Under the pieces are notes generated by a model. It did not search any database and had not been told where the DNA came from. It saw only the letters and a list, made by a program, of their open reading frames with translations. Source: Gaertneriomyces semiglobifer (lineage: Eukaryota; Chytridiomycota; Chytridiomycetes; Spizellomycetales; Spizellomycetaceae). Taken from it: a DNA stretch of 64,000 nt. Positions 10,134 through 23,308 of the stretch are shown here, piece by piece. Both the position numbers and the translations under genes were made by a program. The stretch spans positions 310,001 through 374,000 of the forward strand of contig JAHLKF010000008.1 in assembly GCA_025558075.1 (NCBI GenBank), given 5' to 3'. How positions within the stretch are numbered: the stretch's first letter is position 1; each line of letters starts with the position of its first letter.

Positions 10134-13100
10134 ATGGTGGCAACAAGCGTAGAGCTTGCGCCAGTAGCGCGCGGTGGTGCATCATTGATACTTACCTGGA
10201 ATATTGCCGGGCGGTGAGTTGGGTCGAGCGGATGTTTACCAAGTGTCTTGCACCTCTGACAAAGTTGTTCTAGTAATGTTCTGGTCGTCGGGGGGAACGA
10301 CATTGCAGCACAGCGGGTATTCTTTGCGTTGGAGGCAGATTCTTATGTGACTGTTGTCGCACCAGAAGATCAGTTGTCTGCCGCGTTAAAGGCTCGGGCC
10401 CATCGTGGAGAAATTCAATGGTTCAATCGGCACATAGAAGAGCGTGATTTGGATGGGAAATCTATTGTCTTAATTGCAGCGGAAGATCATGTAGAGTGCC
10501 GCCGTGTGGCCCACCTTGCCAAGCAAAGGCGGATACCCGTTAACGTCGCTGAAGCCCCGGAACTTTCTGACTTCTGGTTCACATCTACACATCGTGATCA
10601 TGCCATTCAAATAGCCGTATCTTCCAATGGAAACGGACCGAAAATTGCCAGCAAGATTCGTCAGTTGGTCGCAAACGCGTTGCCCACGAATGCCGGGCTC
10701 GCTGTTCAACGACTTGCTGTTCTTCGTCAGAAGTTACGCGAAGTGGATCCGGCTGCGGCCGCTAGAAGGCAAAAGTTCGTCACCCAAATCTCTGAAACAT
10801 GGCCTTTCGATAAGCTGGCAGAGTTGACGAATGAGGAGATGGAAAGCATTGTCAAGCGTTACCTTGCCGGTGCTGCTGAAGTTAGGCCTACCAAACTTGC
10901 CCGTGGCACGTTGAAGTTCATCGAGGCGTCTATCGATGTGGAGCAGTTGACCAAAGCTGCTTATAGCGCTATTGGATCAGCAGATGTTGTAGTCGCTGAC
11001 GCAGATGTGTCTGACGAAGTTCTTGCGCTTGTGTCTGGACAGCTCGTGGTTTTGCCGGAGGGGACAACCCAAGGAGAAGTATTTTCCCACCTTGATGACA
11101 TGACAGAATCGGTTCATGAAGGTCGCCATGTTGTCAGGCTCGTTGCAGCCGATGCCATTACTTTTGGTGAGGCCGCCGTCGAGATTGCCTATATTCGCGA
11201 AAGTGGACAAAGCGTGCAAGTTCTTACAGGAGCATCGCCTGTATTCAACCTGCTTGCGTCTGGTGGTGTCCAGCTTTCGGGAAATGTTACCCTCATTCGG
11301 GCTCAATCCGACAACTATCCCGTATACGCTCCAGGCGCGACCTTGGTGTTGGCGTTGACTTCGGATCGCATCCGCCATGTAGTCAAGACACTTTCGGACG
11401 CTGGATACCCGGCCGCCTGCGGGGCCTCCTTCCTTCAAGGGCACGAGGTCCTTAATGCAACTCTGGAATCCATTATCCTCGCAATCAAGAAGGCTGATAT
11501 TTGTGGCTCCGGGCTTTTGGTTGTTAAAGGAAATGGTGCAGCCGTCAAGCATCAGCACGTTACTAATGCTGTGGACCACAACAGCCAATTGGAAAAGAAG
11601 ATTTCTTCAGTAGTTGCCATTCGGAAGCCCCATTCTGCAGCCCTTCTAGGTACACTGAAGCTTGTGAGCGGTTATACTGCCGCGGCACACGTGGCCTATG
11701 GACTCAGCGACATATCCTTCGTCTACCCGGTTGGAACATCCGCGTACCGTGGTGATGACATTTTCCGGTGGTGCACTCAGGGAGTGGTTAACGCTCATGG
11801 TCAATCACATAAGGTGGTGTCCATGTCGACTCGTGCTGGGGCAGCCAGCGCAATCCACGGTGCTCTGTCCACGGGCGCTAACATCAGCGCTATCCTCTCA
11901 TCCGAGGCACTGCCTCTTATGGTCCCTTCGATGTACGGCATCGCTCGCTCTGGCAAGCCGGCCGTATTTCACGTGGCTGCTCAAAAGATCGACCACGCCT
12001 TTACTGTTTCCCACGACTATTCTGACGTTGTCTCGGTTGCGCACACCGGCTTCGGTCTCTTGAGCTCGACAAGTGTACAGGAAGCGCATGACATGGCGAT
12101 TGTCGCGCACATTGCCGCTTCGCTATCGAACTCTCCAATTGTGCATTTCTTTGATGGTGCTCGAACTGCACAGGAGACCAGTAAGATTCAGGTGCTCGAG
12201 TACTCAGAGGTGAAAGACCTGCTTCCCAAAAGCGCCGATGGACATATGAACCTGTACGATGCTGTAGCCACCGCGATGACGACACTTGGTGAGGCATGTG
12301 GTCGCCAGTATAAGCCTTTGGAGTACACTGGTCCCAAGGACGCCGAGCTGGTTGTCGTTGCAATGGGCCCTTCAGTGCACCTTGCACAGGAGGCCATCAT
12401 TAAAACCGGAATCAAGGCGGGTATCCTGAACATCCGCCTTTACCGTCCGTGGAATCCCCAAGAGCTTGTACGCCAGTTACCGAAGAATGTTAAGAGGATT
12501 GCCGTCATTGATCAGACTCGTGGCTTGTTGTTTCTGGATATCACCTCCGCTTTTTACACCGGCCATTGGGAGGGACGTATTCCTCAAGTGGTTACTGGAC
12601 AATTTCAGACAGGCGTACAGAGCTTTTCTGTTGAAGCGGTGGGAGACTTCATATCTGCTGCTGAGAATGGGAAAGTCTCCAGACAGCACGCTATCACGGC
12701 GTCCAGTGGCAACGACGACGACACCTCAGCCAACGTCCATCAGGCTATCTTCTGGGATGTTCAAAATGCTGGTACCAGGGTTGTTGCTGAGAAAGCGCTT
12801 GCTCGCCTGGAGGCTGGTTTGGCAGGCCATTACGAGACTCTGCAATCGGTCACTGTTCATGAGGATGTTCATCTTGAGCCTATTAGTGCAACACACGTTC
12901 GCTATGGCACCGAGAAGACCGCGCTGGCCAGCCTTGTCAAAAATGCTGATTACGTTGGCGTACACTCCTTGGAAGTCTTTCAAAGGGTCAATGTGGCGAG
13001 AAGTGTGAAGAGAGGCGGATCTCTAGTCGTCAACACTGGCTTGTCTCAAGCGGATTTGGAAAAGGAAATCCCTGCCTCAGTCAGATCAGAGCTTTCAAGA

Positions 13101-14696
13101 CGCAATGTGAAAGTTCTCGCTGTAGATGCCGACGGCATCGCGAAGAACTTTACGCTCTTCAAGGGTCCCACCAAGGACTACATCAACAATATCCTATCAG
13201 CGGTATTCTTCAAGCTTGCGAAGGGAATTGATTTCGGCGGTGTGATGAAGACGTTCGGAGCAGAAATTGTCCATGGGCAAGCTGACCGCAGCATTGTGTA
13301 TACCACCTTGGGTGCCGTGAAGCGTGGACTGGAGAGCATCCGGGAGATGCACTTGACGACCACGGATGAGGTTTCTGAGGAGCTCCCTACTGTTCTCTCT
13401 GGATCTATCGGGTCCAAAAAGCTCGAAGTGAAAGAACCTGAAGAAAGCACCGTCCGCCATGTGGCCAAGTACCACGAGATCTGTTGGCCGGTCATTTTCC
13501 CAGAGACATATCAGCTCAAGAAGCATCTTCGCCCGGACGTTGAAGATGCATATTTGGTGAAGGTAACCGAAAACCGTCGGGTGACCCCGGAAAACTATGA
13601 CCGTAACGTGTTCCACATGGAAATGGACATTAAAGGCACAGGGCTCAACTATGCCATTGGTGAAGCGCTCGGTGTGCATGGACACAATGATCTGGAAGAT
13701 GTGTCTCAGTTCCTGAAGAACTATGGGGCCAACCCTCACTCCATTGTGTACGTGACAAGAGAGAAAGCGGATGGCACGAGTGTCTCGGAGGCCCGGACCG
13801 TTGAACAGATGTTTACCCAAGTCCTGGACGTATTCGGGAAACCCGGCCGCAAGTTCTACCAAGAACTACTCAACTACGCCAAGGGTTCGGAACATGAGCA
13901 AATTCACGACTTACTTTCCGATGCTGATGCCATGCAAAAGTTTACCGATGAGGAAACTCCTAGTTACGCTGATCTTCTTGAGATATTCCCGAGTGCACGC
14001 CCATCCATTGATGCATTGATGGACATGATTCCTGAGATAAAGCCGAGACATTACTCGATCTCGTCCGCACAAAGCATGCATCCGGACTCGGTTCACCTAT
14101 TGGTCGTGCTTGTGGACTGGAAGACGAAAGGCGGAAAGGCAAAGTATGGTCAATGTACGCGATACTTGTCTCGAGCCAGCGTGGGGCAGACGCTCACAGT
14201 CACTATCAAACCGAGTGTGATGAAATTGCCTGCAAGCCATCAACAACCGGTCATTATGTCCGGTCTGGGAACTGGTATGGCCCCGTTCCGCGCATTTATC
14301 GAAGAGCGTGCCTTCCAAAAGTCGAAGGGCATCAAGGTCGGACCCATGGTGCTCTACTTTGGATCGCGATACCGTGCTATGGAATACCTCTATGGTGAAG
14401 AGATGGAGGCGTACCACCTTGACGGTGTGCTGACGCACCTCCGGTTGGCCTTCTCTCGCGATCAGAAGCAGAAGATCTACATTCAGCACAAGATTGAAGA
14501 GGATCGTGAGCTTCTGAAGGAATACATGATTGACCAGGAGGGAGCGTTCTACCTCTGCGGCCCTACGTGGCCGGTGCCGGATGTGAGAGACGCACTCTTG
14601 TCGTCGTTTGAGCTGGGCGTGGGAAGTCGCGACCGCGCGGCGGAATTGCTGGAGGAGCTGAAGGAAGAGGAACGATATGTATTGGAGGTCTACTAG
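10134..14696 (+). CDS. MET10: Siroheme-synthase-like / sulfite reductase flavoprotein fusion
   Basis: Two exons (10134-10213, 10274-14696) encode 1500 residues; the 60-nt intron joins the N-terminal strand so that it reads TWNIAGRNVLVVGG. Residues 1-235 match Met8/CysG dehydrogenase-ferrochelatase (NVLVVGGNDIAAQ, VTVVAPED, VNVAEAPELSDFWF, then its dimerisation helices). Residues 237-448 follow the CysG/SUMT methyltransferase pattern (SADVVVADADVSDEVLAL, HVVRLVAADAITFG). From about 480 onward it is Met10: pyruvate-oxidoreductase-like domains, an FAD domain with RHYSIS (about 1284) and an NADPH domain with GLGTGMAPFRAF (about 1355) and YLCGPTW (about 1453). The C-terminal half should feed NADPH electrons to siroheme sulfite reductase. 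The N-terminal modules look catalytically impaired: GGN for GGG, Glu120 where Met8 has its essential Asp, and no GGDP or SAM loop. Yeast Met10 is only about 1035 residues. Confidence 0.88.
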
Positions 14697-14831
14697 GACT
14701 GCATCTAAATCTATTTACTTGTCACCTATGAATATGAATGGTATTATACATTACCGCACATGCACAGTTTGTTCTTAGCAAGTATATTTGACAAGATTTG
14801 TGACAAGAGTTGTGCTATGGACCTAAGAAGT

Positions 14832-15632
14832 TTAAGCGGACAGAGGAACTTTCGGCTGGACCCTCTTGGCAAACTCGGCAAAAGTCTTGCCTTGAATTTC
14901 TGCGATTTCGAGCTCTAGAGCGGAAGGCTGCCTGCTGCCGTCACCACCAGCAATGGTGCCCGCGCCCCAGGCGCTACCACCGCGAACGTCAGTAAGACTA
15001 GTAAATTGCTGGAATGTGTTTGCGTAACCCAGGGGCACGTAAATGACACCGTGGTGAGCGAGAGTAGACATGAACGTCAAAGCGGTAGTTTCCTGGCCAC
15101 CACCGAGGGACGCGGTGGAGAAGAAGACACCAGCGATCTTTCCGCTAAGAGAACCTTTGGCCCAAAGCTGACCTGTCGCGTCCCAGAACGCACGGACTTG
15201 AGCTGCGCAAAACAAAAATGAAGGGAATCAGTTTTTTTAGCATTTGCAGAGCGCATAAAAACGGATGCATCTCTGAATGTGACACATTCCAACGTACCAG
15301 CCTGGTTTCCGTATCGGGTCGGCATCCCGAAGATGAAGGCGTCATACTGAGCGAGCGTCTCAACGGTTGCAGTAGGCACGGTGGCGTCTTTGGGCGGGGC
15401 ATGCATCTTTGTCAAGATCTCTGGAGACTGCAGTATACGGGTGAGTACCCTGCTTCATGGATCACCATGTAATGCATATCGTTGCGAACAGAATACCAAC
15501 CAATGTTTCAGGGATCTGGTACAGGTTCGCTGTCAGGCCTTGGGCCTGTACACCCTTTTGGATTGCCTTGGCCAAAGTGCCTACATGGCCATACATGGAG
15601 TAGTAGATGATGGCGACCTTGCTGATACCCAT
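14832..15632 (-). CDS. NAD(P)H:quinone oxidoreductase, WrbA/Pst2 family
   Basis: Three exons on the minus strand (15632-15501, 15427-15298, 15202-14832) give 210 residues. The start [20 protein letters not shown] is a flavodoxin-type FMN phosphate-binding loop; [37 protein letters not shown] and the closing GGQETT and GYA blocks are typical of the WrbA family (yeast Pst2, Rfs1, Ycp4). Members reduce quinones by two electrons and protect against oxidative stress. Both introns fall in the same phases as the protein alignment demands. It is convergent with the MET10 fusion gene, 135 bp apart. Confidence 0.9.
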
Positions 15633-17944
15633 GATGGCTACTTTTAGTTGATGATCTGGGGCGTTGTGTGAAAATACGATAGATGGATCTGGATACCTGA
15701 CCAGTGTTGTGAAGAGGAGGCAGCCCCCTTTTATACGCTACTGCGTACGCGTCATGGCAACTCCCAAGCACGATCTTCGAGAACTCCGGTCGGCGTTCTG
15801 ACTAATAATAAGGCGGGCAGCATTGCAGCAGCCTCGGAACATGCAATTGAAACGTGCGTCCACTGTGGAGCTGTGTGTGTGCGTGTGTCCGTGGGAAGCT
15901 ACTCCATCGGATCTGGATCTACTTAATGCACATCAACAGCCAAAGGTGCAAGCTGCATGCCGTTCGAGGCTTACACTTTCGACACTGATACGAGTCTGCA
16001 ACACTGATTGCACTGCAGCAGTGAGTTGGTGCATAATTAACACACAAGAGTTTCTTCCTTATTTAATAGTTCACCGGGAGATCCCCCGAAGGAGACTCCC
16101 AAAATCAAAAATTATTCCCCCACGCCCCTCCGAAGAGAGGGTGCACCCCAGGCCCGCGAACGTTGGTGCAATGTCGCAGTCCCGAGATGAGCGCCAGCCT
16201 TGATGATCACCGAACGCTTGGGACAGGTAAGTATGAAAAAGAAACGAGGGGAGCCGGGGAGCGCACGCCTTTTATACTGGCAGCGAGCGCCTGTGCCACC
16301 GATACCATGACAGTCATATGATTTATTCGTCCGGCACAGTCATACAAATTTCACAAGCCACACTGTGCCACTATTGTATTTTTGCTTTTCGCCAGTTTAC
16401 AACAAAACTCCAATGCAGAGACGATCTTGGAAACGAAATGCTTTTACTTAACCACCGATGTTCCTATGCGTCTCGGCCGATACTCAAGGTAAGCATCAGA
16501 GTCCGCTCATGAGCGCAAACGTCTCTATCAATGATGAAAAGATGACCTATATCGCTCGGAACGCCCCATGTCGAAAAACGTCTTCATTATAAGTTTCAGC
16601 CTTGTCAGAGATAATACGTTTGCGCTTGTCGAGCTGCAGCACATCCGTCTTCCGTGCTGTAATATTTGCTAACCCGCTGGATTTCTGTCCACAGGTACTC
16701 GTAGGTCTGTTGCCCTCGCTGAAGCCTCATGAGGCCTTGACTTCATCTCAGGTGAGCATCAGCGCCAACGAGAGAAACTTAGAGGAAAGATGAATCTATA
16801 TAGACGGGCGGACGGAAACGTGGTCGTACAACCACATTATTACAATGTCGAATGTCTATCTGCTGACCTTTGTGTGCGAGATGGGAAACTTGGTGATGTC
16901 AACGACTGCACCGAGTGCCTTTGCTAATCTAGTCTGTTGCAGATGCTCATCCTGAGAAGAATTCAAGACTATCGCGGTTTCTGCGTGTGTGCAATCATAC
17001 CATCGGTACGTAAACGGCCTGAGAATGGGGACCGGATGGGGCACATGTCATCGAGATGATTAGTGCATTTACATGGGAATCTCTCAGACCACTTCATGGT
17101 GATCCAACAATGTTCGGTTCATCAATGATCGATGCTGTGCCCCACACCGGATCTCTTTGAGGCGTATCGTTTGTTTATCATGAGGTCGCATCTGGCTCCG
17201 CTTTACCTGATTCCACTGCTTGCCCACCTTTGGTGACCCAGCACTGGAGTCGGTGATGCAGGGCCGTTTCTAGTGACCCGCTGTACATAAGTTCTACTTG
17301 GTACCTCAAATCACGAGAGGTACCTAGTTTTGAAGCGGCGGTAAAACAATCTGGAATATGTCGGGCGATGGCTTGCCTATCACAGCTGTTGCCCATAATT
17401 GCAGCCAGTACATACTTCCATCTGCGCCATTTGATAGCGAGCCCAGCGTCCCATGAATTCGATATTGGCGGCACCAGTATCCAGATACACAAATTCGTAT
17501 CCACAGACGCGACCACAAGCTGGTGGGAAACCCACCTGCGAACCAAACATGTTTGACCCGTTGCATTAGCAGCTACTTGGTGAGTGCTGCAGAAAGCCCA
17601 TTCAATTGTCAAAATGTCAAGGGCAGATGAAGGATGCCGCCCGGCAATTACTTGGGTCCTGCAGCAGGGGATAATGCCATGCGTTACTCTGCCCGCAAAA
17701 TGGAGGTTACGAACCGAAAGGAGAACTCTAGCCACTGCATGTTCCGTTTGCTAAAACTCAAGACCTCGCACGAACAGAGAAAGGAAGTCCGGCCACATCT
17801 GGCAGTCTGCCGCAAACTCTAACACAACTGAACTTTCGAGTAATAATTCGCGTTGAATTCGAAGTGTTCACAATAAAATCGTGTTAACTTCAGTGGTTGG
17901 CTTGGAGAGCGTATGTATGAGCAGTGTGGTTCCCTACCGCGGCG
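15633..17944. other. Gene-poor stretch, 2.3 kb
   Basis: No gene could be assembled. There is a short GT-rich run near 15872-15890. A near-perfect hairpin sits at 17300-17324 (GGTACCTC, then GAGGTACC). On the minus strand, 16856-17044 and 17178-17735 contain open frames with protein-like pieces (for example VIGKPSPDIFQ near 17360), but the frames do not join convincingly, so this may be a decayed gene. Confidence 0.4.
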
Positions 17945-20593
17945 ATGGGAACAGAGCCAGTGGCCTCTATCAAGGCCATAGATTCAAAGTCAGTGCATAA
18001 GATATGCTCCGGCCAAGTCATCACTGATCTAGCTACGGCAGTGAAGGTAAGGCCCCAGTCAAATTGGTCTGGCTAGCGGGGAAGAGGTTGCTTACTTGGG
18101 ACTATTACAGGAATTGATCGAAAACGCCCTGGACGCTAGGGCGACAGCAATTGAGATTAGGCTCAAAGAGTATGGATTGGAAGGGATCGAAGTGAGTGGT
18201 CCGTAGTCGGTTCTCCCCACTAGTTCACCAGAAAGTGACAATTGCCTAATTGATGAATTGTACTCGCGAAGATAATGGCTCCGGAATCGAAGCAAAAGAC
18301 TTTTCGGCCTTAGGTGAGACATCAACTAAAGTTTGGGTTTCCGTGATGGGCTTCTCAAAGTTTCTTGACTGCAGCCCTGAAGCATCACACATCAAAAATC
18401 GACTCTTTCGAACATGTCTACTCTGTCACATCCTTTGGCTTCCGAGGCGAGGCTCTCAGCTCATTATGTGCGATGTGCAACCTGACAGTCATCACAAGCA
18501 CCGAAGCGTCCGCGCCGTTGGGCACCAGACTCACCTACGATAGCCGCGGCGCCCTCCTTGCTCAGGCGCCAGTTGCACGATCTCGTGGAACCACTGTGAT
18601 TCTCTCGGATATCTTTCATTCTCTTCCGGTGCGGAATCAAGAGCTTAAACGTAATGCGAGAAAGGAGTACACCAAGTGTCTAGACTTAGCTCAGCAGTAT
18701 GCTCTCATCAGTGAAGATGTGCGGATATCAATGGTACATTGCACTGGAAAGGGTTCGAACAAAGTAGTTGGAACATTAGGAACGAAGATGAAGGAGAATA
18801 TTCTTAGCGTGTTTGGAAGTAAAGTGCTCCAGCTACTTGAGCCCTTCCAAATTCAACATCCGTCTCAAGACACCGCGGCGCCAGCGCAGCCGGAAACTGA
18901 GGAGGATCGTGATTCAGTTACATTTTCTATCGTTGGCTACGTTTCAGCACCGACTGCCGTCTCATCACGCAACTCATCGGACCGCCAGTTCATTTATCTC
19001 AATGGACGACCTTGTGATATGAGAGAGCTCAACAAAACTATGAATGAAGTTTATTCAAGTTACGTTCGTGACAAGTATCCAATACTTGTGCTTAACCTCG
19101 AAATGAAAACCGGCTGGGATGTCAATATTACCCCCAATAAACGAACTGTAATGCTCGTGCAAGAGAAACAAGTGCTCGACGTAATACGGGAACGATTCGC
19201 CGCATGGTGCGAAGGATTTCTAGGTCAAGTTGGAGGAAGTGCCAATCGCTTTCCAGTTGCGGAAGTTGGTCGATCGATGAGCCAGCGATTAGTGGATTTC
19301 AGTCAGTTCGCTAGCAGTAACGGCAGATCACAGAGTGGATCACAAGCGTCCACAGACTCTGAGGTGGAACCATCGCTTGGTTCGCGCACACCACATACCC
19401 CACACCAGAGCACGCTTTCATTTGTGCCTGTCCAGCCAAGACGTGTAGATGATGAGGCGGCAGAACCTATGGGTTCCGTTCTATTCTTCGCCGATGAAAG
19501 TGATGAGGCGCAGGCTGCAAGCTCATCCATGCAAAATTGCCCGGAGAGTGTGAATCCGCAAGATTCCCGTATGCCGTGCCCGTTGATGAACCCTGTACCC
19601 TTGGACTGCAACGTGGACCATGCACAGGAGGCTGTAATGGAAGCCAGTGACGTCGACGACAGTCCCCAACAAGCGGTGACGGTTGAGATAATTGACTTGG
19701 AACACTTGCGGGGCAAGAAGCGGTCATCGACAGATGACAATCCAGGCAGGGCTGCGCCGGATACCGCGATGTATCAGAACGGACATTCGTCAAGAACTCG
19801 GAGTAATGAACGATCTTCGGGCGTTTTCTCGCGAAATCGACCTGCAGAAACTAACTCCACCTACCTTTCGTCAATTGCAAAATCTGCAACAGTGCCTTTC
19901 TCGGTGAATGCGGCCTTAGCGCATAGGCCTTTCGCGCCACCACCAATATCCAAAGCCTCCACCTCTGGTACCCTGCCGACGCCAACGCTTTCCAAACCCG
20001 ACTTTCATGAAATGCAAATCATTGGACAGTTCAATTTGGGATTCATTATAGCACGGCTGGGCACAGATCTCTACATCATTGACCAACATGCTTCTGATGA
20101 AAAGTACAACTACGAGAATTTGAAACGGACTGTTCGAGTGGAAAAGCAACAGCTTGTGAATCCTTTAGGGATGGAGCTAACGCCTGGCCAAGAGTGTGTT
20201 GCCATGGAAAATTGCGATATTTTGGCATCGAATGGTTTTGTTGCCGACTTCGACGAGAACCTGCCGCCAGGGCGCAGAGTGCGGTTACTTACTCTTCCGC
20301 ACGCGAAAGGGCATCACTTCAATACCAAAGATTTTGAAGAACTCATTCACAAACTGGGTGACAACCACCCCAAAGATGATATCCGATGTGAAAAGCTGGA
20401 GAAAGTGATTGCGAGTAAAGCCTGTCGGACAAGCGTTATGATCGGGATGCCATTGGATAAAGGGTTGATGAGTAGAATTGTTAGACAAATGAGCACCATG
20501 GATCAACCGTGGAATTGTCCGCACGGGAGGCCGACCGTACGATATCTCGGAAGACTAAATTCTGACTCTGACAATGCGGAGTGCGAGACGTAA
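17945..20593 (+). CDS. PMS1: DNA mismatch repair protein, PMS1/PMS2 family
   Basis: Four exons (17945-18046, 18111-18198, 18272-18313, 18375-20593) encode 816 residues, near the usual length for MutL-alpha endonuclease subunits. The GHKL ATPase is at the N-terminus: ELIENALDA (35-43), DNGSGI (64-69) and FRGEAL (about 98). A long low-complexity linker follows. The C-terminal domain keeps the metal-binding endonuclease motif [12 protein letters not shown] (about 647), ACRTSVMIG and CPHGRP (about 792). These identify the nicking subunit that partners MLH1, not MLH1 or MLH3. The exon 2 donor GTCCGT is non-consensus, but only it yields VSDNGSGI. Confidence 0.93.
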
Positions 20594-21232
20594 ATTTCTG
20601 AACCCAGACGCGGAAGCAGAGAAAACTTGGTGGATTTCTGACTGGTGAACCAGTAAAGGAACTCCACGGAGGGCATTAGCCGTAAGGAGAGAAAGGGCGA
20701 GCAACAGAACATATGCTGCCGAGCTCGTTCTGGCCGTGCTGGTTGTGGAAAATGGTTCGTCACCTTTGATTTGAGGGGTGAAAACGGATGGCGCTAAGCT
20801 CGTGACGAACACTTGATCAGGAAACCATTCGGTGGCGTCAGGATACGCCCGCACTGTACTATCACCTGATTAACGGCGATCGTGGTCCTTTCAAAGGCGC
20901 TACCTGGCGGCAAACAAATGCCAGCATTGAGATGTGGAGTGGAGAATGCTTATTGTAGCTACTCGAGGAGTCGCAAGCTCCCGCGAGAAAGGCAAATAGC
21001 AGTGTAGTGGGCCTCTTCATAGGCCGTCAATAATAAGAACAAGGGCTGCACAGGTCCAGCGCATCCATGTTCCATCCAGAGTACTAGTTACCCGTGCAGT
21101 ATCATACTTGAAGCGTTGAATCTTGCAGCAAGCGATAACGCACGACCCTAACCCTGGCGGGTCTCAACTTGCAGCGATCTTCCCTTAACAGAAGACAATT
21201 AATGGCAGACTTTGCAGTCCACAGCCAGCAAG
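20594..21232. other. Intergenic, PMS1 3' side and NUDT21 promoter
   Basis: No gene is visible. The only site noted is the telomere-like box at 21145-21155 near the NUDT21 start. Confidence 0.45.
21145..21155 (+). promoter_or_regulatory. Telo-box-like element
   Basis: ACCCTAACCCT lies 78 bp upstream of the NUDT21 start codon. It is nearly two copies of the CCCTAA telomere repeat, the type of site bound by TTAGGG-repeat (Tbf1-like) regulators in fungal promoters. A second one lies at 25832-25845. Confidence 0.4.
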
Positions 21233-21981
<749 letters not shown>

Positions 21982-22518
21982 AAAAGGAGCGACGAAGTAC
22001 TAGTGGAAGGCTATGTGGGAGGCCGTGAAGAGTATTCAAAGGACCCGATCCGGTTGCAGAACAAGGCATCCGATGCGGGCGAACAGATGGGTGCATCGTT
22101 CGGCCTTTACCTGGCGCGGGTGTGACAATCCCAAAGGACAGTCACGAACCGAGAACGAAGCAACCTCGAGTTGACGTTTACACGTCAACTTGCGCCATGG
22201 TGCAGCTCATCCATCAACGGGCATAAATATGTTTATTTGCTCCAAGACGCTCAGTCGCCCATTTGACACAGTGAATACAGAATATAAAGACAACGTTGAT
22301 GCGCCCCATAATGCTGGTGAAAGTCGTAGCAGTTCGGATCTTGAATTTTGATGGTAGGGATTGAAAAGAAATGCTATAATCTTAGGCGGCTTCCGCTTGA
22401 GCTGCCAAATTTCTTTTCTCGTACTGTGCCATCTTTTGCATGGTGTCTTCCCTTAGCCTTTGTCTGTTTCAAGCCAATAAATAAGTATGTGTCCCCTTTA
22501 ACATCGCCACGTCACTAC
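21982..22518. other. Intergenic, convergent 3' ends, with CRE-like palindrome
   Basis: This lies between the NUDT21 and mS23 stop codons. At 22169-22190 the arm AGTTGACGT is repeated in inverse after four bases, giving two TGACGT half-sites back to back. No gene is recognised. Confidence 0.4.
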
Positions 22519-23308
22519 TCACGCTTCCATCATCTTCTCTGCATACTGAGCACCCTGCGCCAAGCTCTCCTGCTCCCACTCAAGGAATCGGGCCGAGTGT
22601 GGATGACACTCTTTCCATGCCTCCTCAACTTTTTGCAACCGTTCTTTCCGGTTGAGCTCATCGAGCTCTTGAGTAAGTCTTTCAAACTTTTCAGCGCGCT
22701 CTCGGCGTTCTGCTTCTTCAACCGCGGCTCGCGCTTCGTAGAATGCAGACAGTGCGAGTTTGTATGCTTTGTGGCGAGAAAGTTTTTGAGCTTGCATCAA
22801 GAAGAGCGTATGCTGGACCACACTGGTACGAGACAAATGTTAGCTAGTGAAAGAGGCACCCGTACAGCATACAAGATACCCACTGCTCGCCCGTCACAAG
22901 TTCCTTGGGTCGCCCGCCGAAGATGGTACTCCAATCCCGTTGTACATTCTGCCTAATTTCCGTTTCACTCATCACCAGCGTTCTCGGTATGTTCAACTCT
23001 AGTGGATGCCACTTATAGAAAGCATCTCGAATAATGTCTTCTTCGTAAACGATCTTCTCGGGTTTTGTAAAATAATGTGGCTTGTACGTTTGCGGATGTT
23101 GTCTCTTCACAGTATCACGCATTATGGTTATTTCTGGTTGGAAGGCGCCTGTATGGGATGGCGGAAGGCCTTTTGGAGGGAGAGGCGTGGTAGGAACGAG
23201 GTGGAGTGCGGGATAAGACGGTGGAAGGTGCTTGACTCGACCGGCCGCTCGGAGGCGGTTGATGTTCTGCAGCAGCGTATACGGATTGTTACGCAGCGGT
23301 GGTGCCAT
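22519..23308 (-). CDS. RSM25: Mitochondrial ribosomal protein mS23 (Rsm25)
   Basis: Two exons (23308-22884, 22822-22519) encode 242 residues. The family pattern is clear: IVYEEDIIRDAFYKWHPLEL (compare the yeast D..R..F...HPWEL block), then DWSTIFGGRP and, after the splice, GEHVVQHTLFLM. The rest is a charged coiled-coil-like helix (ARAAVEEAERRERAEKFE). The donor GTGGGT is required to keep frame. mS23 is a small-subunit mitoribosome protein, so mitochondrial import is expected. It is transcribed away from the bL19m gene. Confidence 0.85.

Noticed and set aside
13197..13862. Minus-strand ORF of 221 residues
   Set aside because: It is antisense to the strongly conserved Met10 region; low stop density there follows from the codon use of the sense strand.
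15872..15890. GT-rich run as a functional element
   Set aside because: It is a short imperfect microsatellite, common in fungal intergenic DNA.
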